Shown here piece after piece: positions 52,742-61,874 of a stretch of DNA of 64,000 bases. The DNA is from DASQYE01 sp035940775 (GTDB lineage Bacteria; Acidobacteriota; Blastocatellia; Pyrinomonadales; Pyrinomonadaceae), in NCBI GenBank assembly GCA_035940775.1, contig DASZEN010000058.1:1-64000 (forward strand), given 5' to 3'. The notes beneath the pieces were generated by a model. It saw only the letters and a program-made list of their open reading frames with translations, was not told where the DNA came from and did not search any database. A program made the position numbers and the translations under genes. The number at the start of each line of letters is the position of its first letter. The stretch's first letter is position 1.

Positions 52742-53667
52742 TGAGCCAGCACTTCTTCTATTGTTCCGAGCTATCGCGCGGGCACGCCGAGAAGACCTTC
52801 GGTACGGCTTCAATCGGCGAGGTATGGCTGCTCGTCGAATATCCGTTCTCATGGGGGCCAAAGGCTTTTCACGACAGCGACCTCTCGGCGGAGGTCAAAG
52901 CCTATTTGAACCGTGCCATCAAAACCATCCCGAAGGCCCGGCTGCTCTTTATCAAGCAGGGCCGCCGAACGGGCGGGGAGCTGTCAGTCTTCGTCGCGCG
53001 TTGCCGGGAACAGAACCCTTCAATCGTGCGGCTCGGGCTGAGCCGCTATGAGCAGTTGCTCGACATTAATATGCAGGCGATTGCGAAGGGAGAGCCGAAC
53101 CCGGATGCAGCCGCGTGGAATAGTCCCCTGTATCTGGTCTGCACGCACGGCAGGCGCGATAAGTGCTGCGCCAAGTTCGGCTACCCGCTCTATAAATCCC
53201 TGCGCTCTGCCAACGCTTCCGTCTGGCAATCCTCTCACGTCGGGGGAGACAGGTTCGCGGCCAATCTACTCTGCTTTCCGCACGGCCTCTTTTACGCGCA
53301 CATGACGGAAGAAGCGGCCCGCCACGTCATCGAAGAGTACGAGGCGCGGCGCATAGCGCTCGACAAGTACAGGGGCCGGTCTTGCTACTCGTACCCGGTT
53401 CAGGCCGCAGAGTTCTTCATACGCAAGGAGGCGGGCCTGGCCTCGCTCGATGAGCTGCGCCAACTGGATTGCGAGCGCGTGGGCGAGAAACGCGCGCGCG
53501 TCAGATTTCGTACGGCGGACGGAAAAGTAGTTCACGAAGCCGTAGTCAGAAGCGCCGCGTCCCCCTTTCAAAGCTTTAATACCTGTCACGCGACCGAAGA
53601 GAAGAGCGTCATCCAGTACGTCCTGGACGATTACCGCGTGACGAGCGTCGAGGCCGACCCCGTGTGA
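52741..53667 (+). CDS. Sucrase/ferredoxin-like protein
   Basis: 308 aa from ATG 52741 (GTG 52738 also possible). The family motif LVCTHGRRDKCCAKFGYPLY and the later SSHVGGDRFAANLLCFPHG place it in the sucrase/ferredoxin-like, thioredoxin-fold [2Fe-2S] group. Cys residues of CTHGRRDKCC and of FYCSELSRG may hold a cluster. Translationally coupled to the oxygenase, so it may feed electrons to it or act on the same product. Biochemistry of the family is poorly known. Confidence 0.88.
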   Translation: MSQHFFYCSELSRGHAEKTFGTASIGEVWLLVEYPFSWGPKAFHDSDLSAEVKAYLNRAIKTIPKARLLFIKQGRRTGGELSVFVARCREQNPSIVRLGLSRYEQLLDINMQAIAKGEPNPDAAAWNSPLYLVCTHGRRDKCCAKFGYPLYKSLRSANASVWQSSHVGGDRFAANLLCFPHGLFYAHMTEEAARHVIEEYEARRIALDKYRGRSCYSYPVQAAEFFIRKEAGLASLDELRQLDCERVGEKRARVRFRTADGKVVHEAVVRSAASPFQSFNTCHATEEKSVIQYVLDDYRVTSVEADPV

Positions 53668-54240
53668 AGCTTTAAAGCAGGGCGGGCGCTTAAGTCTCTA
53701 TTAAGTGCGGGGTGCGGACGATTGTCGTTCAGCCATACAGCAGCCAAGTATGGAAAAAGTTCAACCCGCCCGCCCGGCCAGCCACTTCTTTAGCGCGCCG
53801 CTCGCGGGCGACGAGCTGACGAAAGGGCTGTATTTATTTATCGAAGCCACGGGCGCGCCGCTCGCGGCGCAAGGCCACCCGAGTAGTGGCACGGTCATTG
53901 CTCTAACAGACGGTGGTTAAAATGAAGAAGAGTAGATAAAAAAGGGTAATCGGGTCAGGCTCTTCAGACGGCAGTGAGCGAAGGCTTTGGGGGAGGCGTT
54001 CTCTCACTTTGAAAACAGCGACTCTTTCGGGGGAACGGGGTTGCTGGGGGTTAAGCGGTCTTAAGAGCAAAAATAGATGTGGCTGCTGGTCAACGTACCT
54101 GTTCGAGGCTTGGGGGAGCCTCTCAGGAAGCCAGCAGCCCATTTATTTTTTTTAGCGACGTTTTCAACCTCTCACACTCTGTCCGGGCAAGGGCTCTCTC
54201 TCCGTCTTCTCAAAATCTCATCGCAGCCCTGGTTTTCCGT
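53668..54240. other. Intergenic region without recognised gene
   Basis: 573 bases between the sucrase/ferredoxin-like gene and the convergent thioesterase gene. It holds a strong hairpin with T-run at 54081-54152. A 56-codon ORF at 53750 has no ribosome site and is not called. Confidence 0.5.
54081..54152 (+). terminator. Two-stem terminator-like structure
   Basis: GGCTGCTGG (54081-54089) pairs with CCAGCAGCC (54131-54139), enclosing the inner hairpin GAGGCT/AGCCTC (54105-54122). ATTTATTTTTTTT follows. It probably ends plus-strand transcription, but lies 410 bases after the last plus-strand gene, so a small RNA may precede it. Confidence 0.65.
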
Positions 54241-55128
54241 TCACAGAATGCGCTCGTTCCGGGCCGAAGGGCCGCCGCGCAGTACGTCTTCGATCATGCG
54301 GCGGGGCGGCTGCCTCGGCTTTCCTTCCGGATCGACGAAGATGCCGAGCGAATATTCACGCGCCAGCAACCTGTCCCGATCAGCGCAACGAATCTCATGC
54401 GTCCATGCTCCGCGCACTCTGCCAAGCTCGCAGACCCAACTGGTAATCTCAATCTCGTCCGCGTCGAAGGCGGGCTCAAGATACTGAATATCGTGGCCGC
54501 CCTGTAGCGCCAGCCAGCCCTCCCCTCGTGTTCGCTCTACGGCGTGACCGGCGGCGCGCAGGGCATCGAAGTAAGCCTGCTCGACCCAGTTCAGATAGAC
54601 GGCGTGATTGACGTGGCGGGCCGTATCAAGCTCGTAGGTCTGTACGCGGCGGCGCGTGCGATAGCGAAAGGCTTCGCCGGTCGGGCTCGGGTTCTGTAGG
54701 CGAATCCCCAGGTCTTCCAACTCTCCGGTAGGCTCGAAGGCTCCGGCCAACTCGGCCGGGAGGCGCGTGGGTTGGCCTCTGTTCAGATCAAGATATATCC
54801 AGTTGACGCGCGCCCGCGCCGCCCTCGCACGGTCGCGCGTGCGAGTAATCTGGTATTCGCGCGTGGTGCTCACGCGCCGCGCCTCCGAAATCCAGGTCTT
54901 CACCTCAAGCTCGTCGCCGTAGATGACGGGCAGGTAATAGCGTATCGAGAGCTGTCGAATAACCCAGCCCGTGCCGCGCTCGGCGTACCACGCGGGGCCG
55001 AAACCGGCGTCCGCCGATGCCTCTATGGCGGCCTCCTGCATGTAGTTGACGTAGACGGCGTTGTTCAGATGGCCGAAGGAGTCCAGCTCGTAATGGCGCA
55101 CACGAAAGCGGCGGCTGTATTGATGCAT
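54241..55128 (-). CDS. Double-hotdog acyl-CoA thioesterase
   Basis: 295 aa made of two 4-hydroxybenzoyl-CoA-thioesterase-like hotdog units. The first begins RVRHYELDSFGHLNNAVYVN, the second RVQTYELDTARHVNHAVYLN; in each the Asp and the HxNN/HVNH region match the active-site segment. Internal duplication is clear from the aligned motifs. It probably hydrolyses acyl-CoA or acyl-ACP thioesters; specificity unknown. The stop of the YcaQ-like gene upstream lies 21 bases before its start. Confidence 0.9.
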   Translation of the reverse strand: MHQYSRRFRVRHYELDSFGHLNNAVYVNYMQEAAIEASADAGFGPAWYAERGTGWVIRQLSIRYYLPVIYGDELEVKTWISEARRVSTTREYQITRTRDRARAARARVNWIYLDLNRGQPTRLPAELAGAFEPTGELEDLGIRLQNPSPTGEAFRYRTRRRVQTYELDTARHVNHAVYLNWVEQAYFDALRAAGHAVERTRGEGWLALQGGHDIQYLEPAFDADEIEITSWVCELGRVRGAWTHEIRCADRDRLLAREYSLGIFVDPEGKPRQPPRRMIEDVLRGGPSARNERIL

Positions 55129-55149
55129 CGCGCTTCTTTCTACCGCAGG

Positions 55150-56409
55150 TTAATCGTCAGACTCTGTTGATGGTTTGAATGAGCTGGACGCTTGCGCGAG
55201 CGCCCGCCGTATCAAGGGGAGCATTCGCGCCGGTTTCGACCGTTGAACCTTCACCTCCGGAGTCCCGTGCCACGCGGCGCATTCCAGCAGCGCGCCTCCC
55301 AAGTCTGCGGCTATCTCTTCGCTCGCCGCAATGCCCGGCTCAAGGTAGAGCGCCTTGACCTCGAAGTATCGCTCTTTACGGTGAGCCTTCGCGTCGAGGC
55401 GACCGACGAGCGCGCCCCGGCGCAAGATCGGCAGCGTGAAGTATCCGTAACGCCGACGGGCCGCTGGCGTATAGCATTCGAGCTTGTAGTCGAAGCCGAA
55501 CACCTCACGCGCCCGCGCGCGATCCCAGACCAGCGGATCGAACGGCGAGAGAAGAGTCGTTAGCTCTGGCCTTTGCTTCCCCGAAGAAGCGGCTTCGACG
55601 AGGCCCATATTGTCCGGATGAACAAACGCATCGTCGCCGTCATCCCACCCTTCGACTCGAACTCTTCGCAAGCGCCCCTCCTGGCCGAGGGTGCGCACAA
55701 GCGCCGCCGTTTCTCTCCTTTCCGTGCGGAAATAATCGCCGACCCAGCGAGCCCTGGCAACGCCGAGGGCGCGAACCGCTTTGAGCGCAAGCCTGCGATT
55801 CGCCTCTTCAATCGAAGGGAGGCGAGAGTCGTCCCAGGAGGGCAGCACGCGCTCGCGCAGATCATAGAGGCGCTGGAAATTATCGCGCCGCGCGATCATC
55901 AATTCGCCCGCCGTGAAAAGCATCTCAAGGGCGCGCTTCTCCGGCTTCCACTCCCACCAGCCGCCGCGCTTGCCGTCCGTGCGCGCAAAATCGGCCGAGC
56001 GGACGGGGCCGCGCTCGCGAACGAGCGCCAGCAGCCGGTCGACCTTCGCGCGATTGGCCGCGATCCAGTCGTGAGAGTACTTCCAGCCCATAGAGCCGGG
56101 CGCGATCATCCTGTGCCTGTAGAGTGGAAAATCCTCTACGGGCAGAAAGCAGGCTTCGTGCGACCAGTATTCAAAGATTGCTCCCTCGGCCAATAGCTCG
56201 TCCAGCCATCGCGGCTCGTAATCGCCCAGCCGACTCCACAACACCAGGTAAGGACTGCGGGCCACCACATGAATAGTATCTATCTGAAGGACGGACATGC
56301 GCCTGATCGTGCGGAGCACGTCCGCCTTCGTCGCCGCGCGCGCCGCGCGCCGGTCGAGCCCCGTGGCCGCCACCATCACGGCCCGCGCTTCCGGTTCAGA
56401 CAACTCCAT
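55150..56409 (-). CDS. YcaQ/AlkX-like DNA glycosylase (winged-helix HTH_42)
   Basis: 419 aa from ATG 56409 (GTG 56412 in frame). Three tandem winged helices are expected for the family. The catalytic motif Gln-hydrophobic-Asp is LQIDTIHVVARSPYL (Gln42, Asp44), the QxD form of YcaQ rather than the QxQ form of AlkZ. FEYWSHEACFLPVEDFPLYR is the conserved binding loop. YcaQ opens DNA crosslinks and removes alkylated bases. Codirectional with the thioesterase. Confidence 0.9.
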   Translation of the reverse strand: MELSEPEARAVMVAATGLDRRAARAATKADVLRTIRRMSVLQIDTIHVVARSPYLVLWSRLGDYEPRWLDELLAEGAIFEYWSHEACFLPVEDFPLYRHRMIAPGSMGWKYSHDWIAANRAKVDRLLALVRERGPVRSADFARTDGKRGGWWEWKPEKRALEMLFTAGELMIARRDNFQRLYDLRERVLPSWDDSRLPSIEEANRRLALKAVRALGVARARWVGDYFRTERRETAALVRTLGQEGRLRRVRVEGWDDGDDAFVHPDNMGLVEAASSGKQRPELTTLLSPFDPLVWDRARAREVFGFDYKLECYTPAARRRYGYFTLPILRRGALVGRLDAKAHRKERYFEVKALYLEPGIAASEEIAADLGGALLECAAWHGTPEVKVQRSKPARMLPLIRRALAQASSSFKPSTESDD

Positions 56410-56781
56410 CACACTATTTCACCCGTCATCCGTTTGAATCGAGCATAGAGCGAGGTCAAGCGGCACACTATAAGCGCCGAAACATTCGAGGGCAACCCGT
56501 ACGTAACAGTCACGGGGGCCACAAACGCACGCGCGTGCCCGAAAGTTGCGGGGACGGCGCGCTGTGTCTCGACGAGTTGTTCGGCGAATAAAGCGCCCCG
56601 GCGGCGACCCGTTCCCGGAGAGCATGACGGGCGTCGGCAGAAGTAGTATTGAAGCGCATGCTACACTCGCGTTGAAGCGGCGGCGACTCAAAAATTTATA
56701 CGAGCAGCAATTTATATGAGCGGCGGAGTCTTTGGTGAGTTTGCTGCCACATCAGGACGGTGGAAAGGCTTGTAGAACTGG
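56410..56781. other. Divergent intergenic region
   Basis: 372 bases between the glycosylase and the MATE exporter. It contains a 16-base tandem direct repeat at 56693-56724; otherwise nothing is recognised. Confidence 0.5.
56693..56724. repeat. 16-base tandem repeat upstream of the MATE gene
   Basis: AATTTATACGAGCAGC is followed directly by AATTTATATGAGCGGC (two differences). It begins 89 bases before the MATE start codon, and its AT-rich half could contain the -10 element or an operator. Confidence 0.7.
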
Positions 56782-58227
56782 ATGCCCGACTCGACAGAAA
56801 TTCTAAAGCCCGCTGTGACGGACGGCGAAGCTGTTGGGGCCGCTCCGAGACTGCGAACCGCGCTGGGCGAAGCGCTTCGCGGCTCGCGGCGCGACTATAC
56901 GCAGGGATCCATCGGGCGCTCGATTCTGCTGCTCGCCGTCCCGATGGTTTTGGAGATGCTCATGGAGAGCGTCTTCGCCGTGGTCGATGTCTTCTTCGTC
57001 GCCAAACTCGGATCGCACGCGGTCGCCACCGTCGGGCTGACCGAATCGCTGCTGACGCTGATCTATACGGTGGCGATAGGATTGAGCATCGGAGCGACGG
57101 CGATGGTCGCACGTCGAACGGGCGAACACGACCCGGAGGGCGCGGCGCGCACGGCCGTTCAGGTCATCGCCCTGGGCTTGATCGTCAGCCTCCTGCTGGG
57201 CATCGCAGGGGTCGCGCTCGCTCCAGTCTTGTTGCGAACGATGGGCGCATCGACGGGAGTCATCTCTGAGGGGGTGAACTATACCAGGGTGATGCTCGGC
57301 GGAAACGCCGTCGTCATGCTTTTGTTTCTAATCAACGCGATATTTCGCGGCGCTGGGGATGCGGCCATCGCCATGCGCGTGCTCTGGCTCGCAAACCTGA
57401 TTAACATTGCGCTCGGCCCGTGCCTGATCTTCGGCCTCGGCCCGTTCCCCGAACTCGGCGTGACGGGTGCGGCCATCGCCACCACCATCGGGCGCGGCAC
57501 GGGAGCGCTCTATGCGTTCTCGCGGCTCGTGCGTCCGGGCGGGCGCATCCATCTGGAGCGCCGCCACCTGCGCCTGGAACCCTCCGTGATGATGAGACTG
57601 TTGCGCCTTTCTTCATCGGGAGCGTTCCAGGTCTTTATAGGGATGGCAAGCTGGATCGGCCTGACGCGCATCATCTCAGGCTTCGGGAGCGATGCGCTCG
57701 CGGGCTACACCATCGGCATGCGTATCATAATGTTTGCGCTGCTGCCATCGTGGGGGATGAGCAACGCGGCGGCGACGATGGTCGGGCAATCGCTCGGAGC
57801 AGGCAAGCCGGAGCGCGCCGAGCAGGCTGTGTGGCGCGCGGGCTTCTATAATATGTGCTTTCTGGGTCTGGTCGGGCTCGCCTTCGTGCTCCTGGCGCGT
57901 CCGATCATCGGGCTGTTTACCTCTGACCCGGCGGTAGTCCCCTACGGCGTCGCCTGTTTGCGAACGGTCGCCTGCGGCTTTCTCTTTTACGCCTACGGGA
58001 TGGTGCTGACGCAATCCTTCAACGGCGCGGGCGATACCTCGACGCCGACGATAATTAACCTTTTCGTCTTCTGGCTGTGGGAGATTCCGCTCGCCTACGT
58101 GCTGGCGATAGTATTCGGTCTCGGCCCGCGCGGAGTCTTCTTCGCCATGACCATCGCGTTTTCGACCCTGGCGGTCGTTAGCGCCTTGACCTTCAGGAAG
58201 GGCCGCTGGAAGGCGCGAGTGGTTTAA
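56782..58227 (+). CDS. MATE family multidrug/toxin exporter
   Basis: 481-residue inner-membrane antiporter with 12 helices. Early segment SILLLAVPMVLEMLMESVFA and VDVFFVAKLGSHAVATVGL are characteristic. The second half repeats with SSGAFQVFIGMASWIGLTRI and WGMSNAAATMVGQSLGAGKP. GGAAAGG precedes the ATG. It likely exports cationic compounds with Na+ or H+ exchange; the substrate is not deducible. Followed by an epimerase gene after 27 bases. Confidence 0.94.
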   Translation: MPDSTEILKPAVTDGEAVGAAPRLRTALGEALRGSRRDYTQGSIGRSILLLAVPMVLEMLMESVFAVVDVFFVAKLGSHAVATVGLTESLLTLIYTVAIGLSIGATAMVARRTGEHDPEGAARTAVQVIALGLIVSLLLGIAGVALAPVLLRTMGASTGVISEGVNYTRVMLGGNAVVMLLFLINAIFRGAGDAAIAMRVLWLANLINIALGPCLIFGLGPFPELGVTGAAIATTIGRGTGALYAFSRLVRPGGRIHLERRHLRLEPSVMMRLLRLSSSGAFQVFIGMASWIGLTRIISGFGSDALAGYTIGMRIIMFALLPSWGMSNAAATMVGQSLGAGKPERAEQAVWRAGFYNMCFLGLVGLAFVLLARPIIGLFTSDPAVVPYGVACLRTVACGFLFYAYGMVLTQSFNGAGDTSTPTIINLFVFWLWEIPLAYVLAIVFGLGPRGVFFAMTIAFSTLAVVSALTFRKGRWKARVV

Positions 58228-58254
58228 GCCGGAAGCATGCCGGGGAGCTTCAAC

Positions 58255-59193
58255 ATGAAGATTTTTATAGCGGGGGCGACGGGCGTTCTGGGGCGCGGGC
58301 TCGTCCGGCAATTCACGGGGCGCGGCCACTCAGTGCTCGGGCTCGCGCGTGGCCTTGAGGGAGAGCGGGCGGTTCGAACGCTCGGCGGCGAGAGCCGTCA
58401 GGCGGATATCTTCGACGCAGACTCTCTGGCGCATGCAGCCGAAGGCGCGGAAGTTGTCATACACGCCGCGACCTCCATTCCGTCAAAGACCAGAACGGGG
58501 CCGACCGATTGGGAGATGAATGACCGCCTGCGCCGCGCGGGCACGCGAGCGCTCGCGGCGTGCGCCTCAAAGATCGGCGCAAAGCTCTACCTGCAACAGA
58601 GCATCGTCTGGTTGGCGCGGCCCCGCGACGGCTCCTTCTTCGATGAAGAAGCAAAACCGCAGCCCGACGCCGTAACGCAATCGGCTCTGGATGGGGAAGA
58701 GATCGCCTTTGAGGCGGGCGAGCGTTCAGGCTTTAAGACGGCCGTGCTCAGGTGCGGATATTTCTACGGCCCGGACTCTTCGCACACTAGAATGTTCGGC
58801 AAGGGACTCGTCAAACGCAGAATCCCCATCGTCGGTCGCGGCGACGCCGTTCTGGCTAATCTTCACACGGAGGACGCGGCCAGCGCCTTTGTCGCGGCGG
58901 CCGAAGCGGGCCGCAGCGGTCTCTGGCATGTCGTTGATGATGAGGGCATCACTGTCAAAGACTTTCTCTCAGGCTTCGCAGAGCGTCTGGGTGCGCCGGA
59001 GCCGCGTCACGTCCCCGTCTGGCTTGCGCGTCTCATCGCGGGCTCCTATGCCGCCAGCTTTTTCACTACGTCGACGCGCACCTCGAACGCGCGCTTTCGT
59101 CAGGCCGTCGGTTGGAGCCCGGCATTTCCGAGCTACAGAGAAGGGCTCGACCAGATCGTACGGTCATGGAAATCCGAGGGCTTCAATCCGTAA
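58255..59193 (+). CDS. NAD(P)-dependent epimerase/dehydratase-like protein
   Basis: 312 aa from ATG 58255 (GGGGAG seven bases upstream; ATG 58237 in frame but without a ribosome site). The Rossmann motif IAGATGVLGRGL (GxxGxxG), the acidic strand and AAEGAEVVIHAATSIP fit the extended SDR group. The catalytic Tyr of the YxxxK site is not evident: the equivalent segment reads QPDAVTQSALDGEEIAFE, so it may be a redox or regulatory member rather than a classical epimerase. Probably cotranscribed with the MATE gene. Confidence 0.87.
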   Translation: MKIFIAGATGVLGRGLVRQFTGRGHSVLGLARGLEGERAVRTLGGESRQADIFDADSLAHAAEGAEVVIHAATSIPSKTRTGPTDWEMNDRLRRAGTRALAACASKIGAKLYLQQSIVWLARPRDGSFFDEEAKPQPDAVTQSALDGEEIAFEAGERSGFKTAVLRCGYFYGPDSSHTRMFGKGLVKRRIPIVGRGDAVLANLHTEDAASAFVAAAEAGRSGLWHVVDDEGITVKDFLSGFAERLGAPEPRHVPVWLARLIAGSYAASFFTTSTRTSNARFRQAVGWSPAFPSYREGLDQIVRSWKSEGFNP

Positions 59194-59364
59194 GGGTGAA
59201 ACGGTTGGGCCCATGATCCTGTGTGATGCGCCGCTGCGCTTCACACGCGCACGCGCCGCACGCTCTTCACCCGGCTACACAAAAGAAAGTCGTTCTGTTA
59301 AGTTTTAGATCAAAGACGGTAGAGTTCCAACAAAGCCTTGAGCGTTCAAAGGGGGAAATCAAAA

Positions 59365-59643
59365 ATGGTTGACGGCGGTTCGGATCCGGAGCTTTCGCAG
59401 GAGATGCGCTCTCTTCTGGATTCCAGCAAATCCAACTCCGAGGCGTTCTCTATTATCGGCATGGAATTGATGGAGCTGAAAGCGATGCTCATGACCCTGA
59501 TAGACCTCCAGAAATCGAGTCTGCTGGCGACCGGAGTCAACGAGCAGGATCTGGAAACGAATGTGCAGATGCTGCTGGACGGATACCGCAACAGGTATCT
59601 CTCCGTCTTATCGAGCCGGATTAAGGATGCGGCGGACGATTGA
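59365..59643 (+). CDS. Small helical protein of unknown function
   Basis: 92 aa from ATG 59365 (GGGGG about 11 bases upstream). Predicted mostly helical, with FSIIGMELMELKAMLMTLID as an amphipathic core and QDLETNVQMLLDGYRNRYLS following. It has no Cys or signal. Its stop lies 42 bases before the DUF885 gene start. Confidence 0.65.
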   Translation: MVDGGSDPELSQEMRSLLDSSKSNSEAFSIIGMELMELKAMLMTLIDLQKSSLLATGVNEQDLETNVQMLLDGYRNRYLSVLSSRIKDAADD

Positions 59644-59684
59644 ATCGAAGCCCACGAAGTTTTTTTACGACCGGAAGGAATCAA

Positions 59685-61439
59685 ATGAGCATAAGCAGAA
59701 AAATCCTCGCGGCGGCGCTCATCCTCGCGCTTGATTTACCGGGCGCGATGACGCTCACGAGCGCGGCCAGCGTCGAGAGCGCAGACCAGAAGTTCGAGGC
59801 GCTGGCGAAAAAGTATATGGAACAGTTTCTCGCCGCCAATCCGGAGACGGCGACACAGCTTGGCGAGCATCGCTTCGACAATCGCCTTGACGATTACAGC
59901 CGCGCCGCAGTCGAGCGTGACCGCGCGTTCAATCAACGCTATCTCAAGGCGCTCGAAGCGATTCCGCTCGCACGCCTCAACGCCGCCAACAGCGTCGATT
60001 ACAGAATCCTTCGGAACCGCCTCGAATACAATATCTTTCAGATCGATGAGCTTCGCGACTTTGAATCAAATCCGCTGCGCTACAACATAGGGGGTGCCAT
60101 CTACGGTCTGATCGCGCGCGATTTCGCTCCCCTGAAGGATCGCCTGCGCAACGTCAAAGAACGCCTCAAGGCCATTCCGACGGTCGTCGCAGACGCCAAA
60201 GCGAATTTGAAGAATCCGCCGCGCGTTCACACGGAGACGGCCATCAGCCAGAACACGGGCACGATCGCCCTCATCCGCGACGAGCTGCAACCCTTCATAG
60301 ATCAGGCACCCGAATTGAAGGCCGAGATTGCTCCCGCACAATCGGCCGCCATAAAAGCGCTTGAGGATTACGGCACGTGGTTGGAGAAGGATTTGCTTGC
60401 GCGCTCCCGTGGTGATTTCCGTCTCGGCGATGCGAAGTTTCGACGCAAGCTGCGCTTCGCGCTTGAATCCGACCTCTCCAAAGAGGAGATTCTCAAACGA
60501 GCGGAGGCCGATTTGAAGAGCACGCAGAAGTCGATGTACGAGGTCGCGCTGCCGCTCTACAAAAACTATTTCCCCGGAGAGAAGAATGCGGCACGGCTCG
60601 CCGACCGTAAGCTAGTCATCAAGGCCGTGCTCGCTAAACTCGCCGAAGCGCACCCGAACAACGAGACGATTGTGCCGCTGGCGAGCGAGCAGGTGAGGTC
60701 GGCGACCGATTTCGTACGCGCCAAAAACCTTGTGAGCGTGCCGGATGAGCCGGTCAAGGTCATCGTCATGCCGGAGTTCACGCGCGGCGTCGCCGTCGCT
60801 TACTGCAATTCGGTCGGCCCGTTCGAGCGTCACGGCGAGACCTTTTATGCCATCTCGCCGACGCCGAAGGATTGGAATCAGACGCGCACCGAATCCTTCT
60901 TTCGTGAATACAACAACTACATGATGCTCGATGTGACTGTTCACGAAGCGATGCCCGGCCACTACTTACAGTTGGCCCATGCCAACAAGTACGCCGCGCC
61001 GACGCGTTTGCGCGCCGCCTTCCTGAGCAGCACCTTCGCCGAAGGGTGGGGCGTTTACGCCGAGCAGTTGATGGCCGAGCACGGCTTCGGCGGCCCCGAA
61101 GTAAGAATGCAGCAGCTCAAGCTCTACCTGCGCTCCGTCATCAATGCGATCCTCGACCAGAAGGTTCACACGGCCGGGATGACAGAAAAAGAGGCTATGG
61201 CGCTGATGATGAACGAGGGATTCCAGGAAGAGGGCGAGGCGGCGGGCAAGTGGCGGCGCGCCGCTTTGACCTCAACGCAGCTTTCCACCTACTACGTCGG
61301 CAACCTCGAAGTCAAAGACATACGCCGCGCTTACGAGGCCAGGATGGGCGATACAATAGATTACAAGCGCATGCACGACGCGATGCTCTCCTTCGGCACG
61401 CCCGCGCCAAAATACGTTCGCGAATTGATGGGACTCTAA
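59685..61439 (+). CDS. Exported DUF885 family metallopeptidase-like protein
   Basis: 584 aa from ATG 59685 (GGAAGGA five bases upstream), with a signal segment (KILAAALILALDLPGAMT). The family zinc site appears as DVTVHEAMPGHYLQLAH (HExxxGH) with a downstream Glu in FAEGWGVYAEQLM. N-terminal TATQLGEHRFDNRLDDYS is typical of DUF885. Members are extracytoplasmic hydrolases, mostly uncharacterised; peptidase activity is inferred from the zinc motif. Confidence 0.93.
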   Translation: MSISRKILAAALILALDLPGAMTLTSAASVESADQKFEALAKKYMEQFLAANPETATQLGEHRFDNRLDDYSRAAVERDRAFNQRYLKALEAIPLARLNAANSVDYRILRNRLEYNIFQIDELRDFESNPLRYNIGGAIYGLIARDFAPLKDRLRNVKERLKAIPTVVADAKANLKNPPRVHTETAISQNTGTIALIRDELQPFIDQAPELKAEIAPAQSAAIKALEDYGTWLEKDLLARSRGDFRLGDAKFRRKLRFALESDLSKEEILKRAEADLKSTQKSMYEVALPLYKNYFPGEKNAARLADRKLVIKAVLAKLAEAHPNNETIVPLASEQVRSATDFVRAKNLVSVPDEPVKVIVMPEFTRGVAVAYCNSVGPFERHGETFYAISPTPKDWNQTRTESFFREYNNYMMLDVTVHEAMPGHYLQLAHANKYAAPTRLRAAFLSSTFAEGWGVYAEQLMAEHGFGGPEVRMQQLKLYLRSVINAILDQKVHTAGMTEKEAMALMMNEGFQEEGEAAGKWRRAALTSTQLSTYYVGNLEVKDIRRAYEARMGDTIDYKRMHDAMLSFGTPAPKYVRELMGL

Positions 61440-61874
61440 AAACTCGCCCGCGCGCGCTCTCTCTCCGAGATGGAAGGGAGCGGAAAATCCATTCCGCCCC
61501 GGCGAGCCTTTTCCACAGTCGGATTTCCGTTCGCCCAAAGTTTGCCCCAAAGCTGAATACCGCTTGAAATTGGGTGTTTATTGGCCTTAAGCGATTGAAG
61601 CGACTGGAAAAAGCTCTTTACAGTAGAAAAAGCGCATGTTAGGTTCTCGCCTGAAATTGCTTTGCGAGCCTCGTCGAAGGGGTTTCGAGACCAGCGTAAC
61701 CTTCCAACCACATTTCGTTTTCGGTACAGAGCGCCCGCAAAAGCGCGCTCGCGCGACTTCGGAGCTTTTTAAATAAAAGCTCGTCGCTTGAGCTATCAGA
61801 GCGCGCGGCGCCCCCTTTTTTCAACAGGCAGGGTAGACAGTGGAAAGACTTTTAAGTGTCCAGATGGTGAGATC
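61440..61874. other. Intergenic region without recognised gene
   Basis: 435 bases between the DUF885 gene and a PilZ gene. It contains a terminator candidate at 61443-61514; the rest shows no gene, repeat or clear promoter. Confidence 0.5.
61443..61514 (+). terminator. Terminator candidate after DUF885
   Basis: Outer arms CTCGCC (61443-61448) and GGCGAG (61501-61506), with an inner hairpin GCGGAA/TTCCGC (61480-61497), are followed by CCTTTTCC. Moderate, because the outer loop is long. Confidence 0.5.

Noticed and set aside
53750..53920. Possible 56-residue ORF after the sucrase/ferredoxin-like gene
   Set aside because: No ribosome-binding site before the ATG and no recognisable feature; too short to support.
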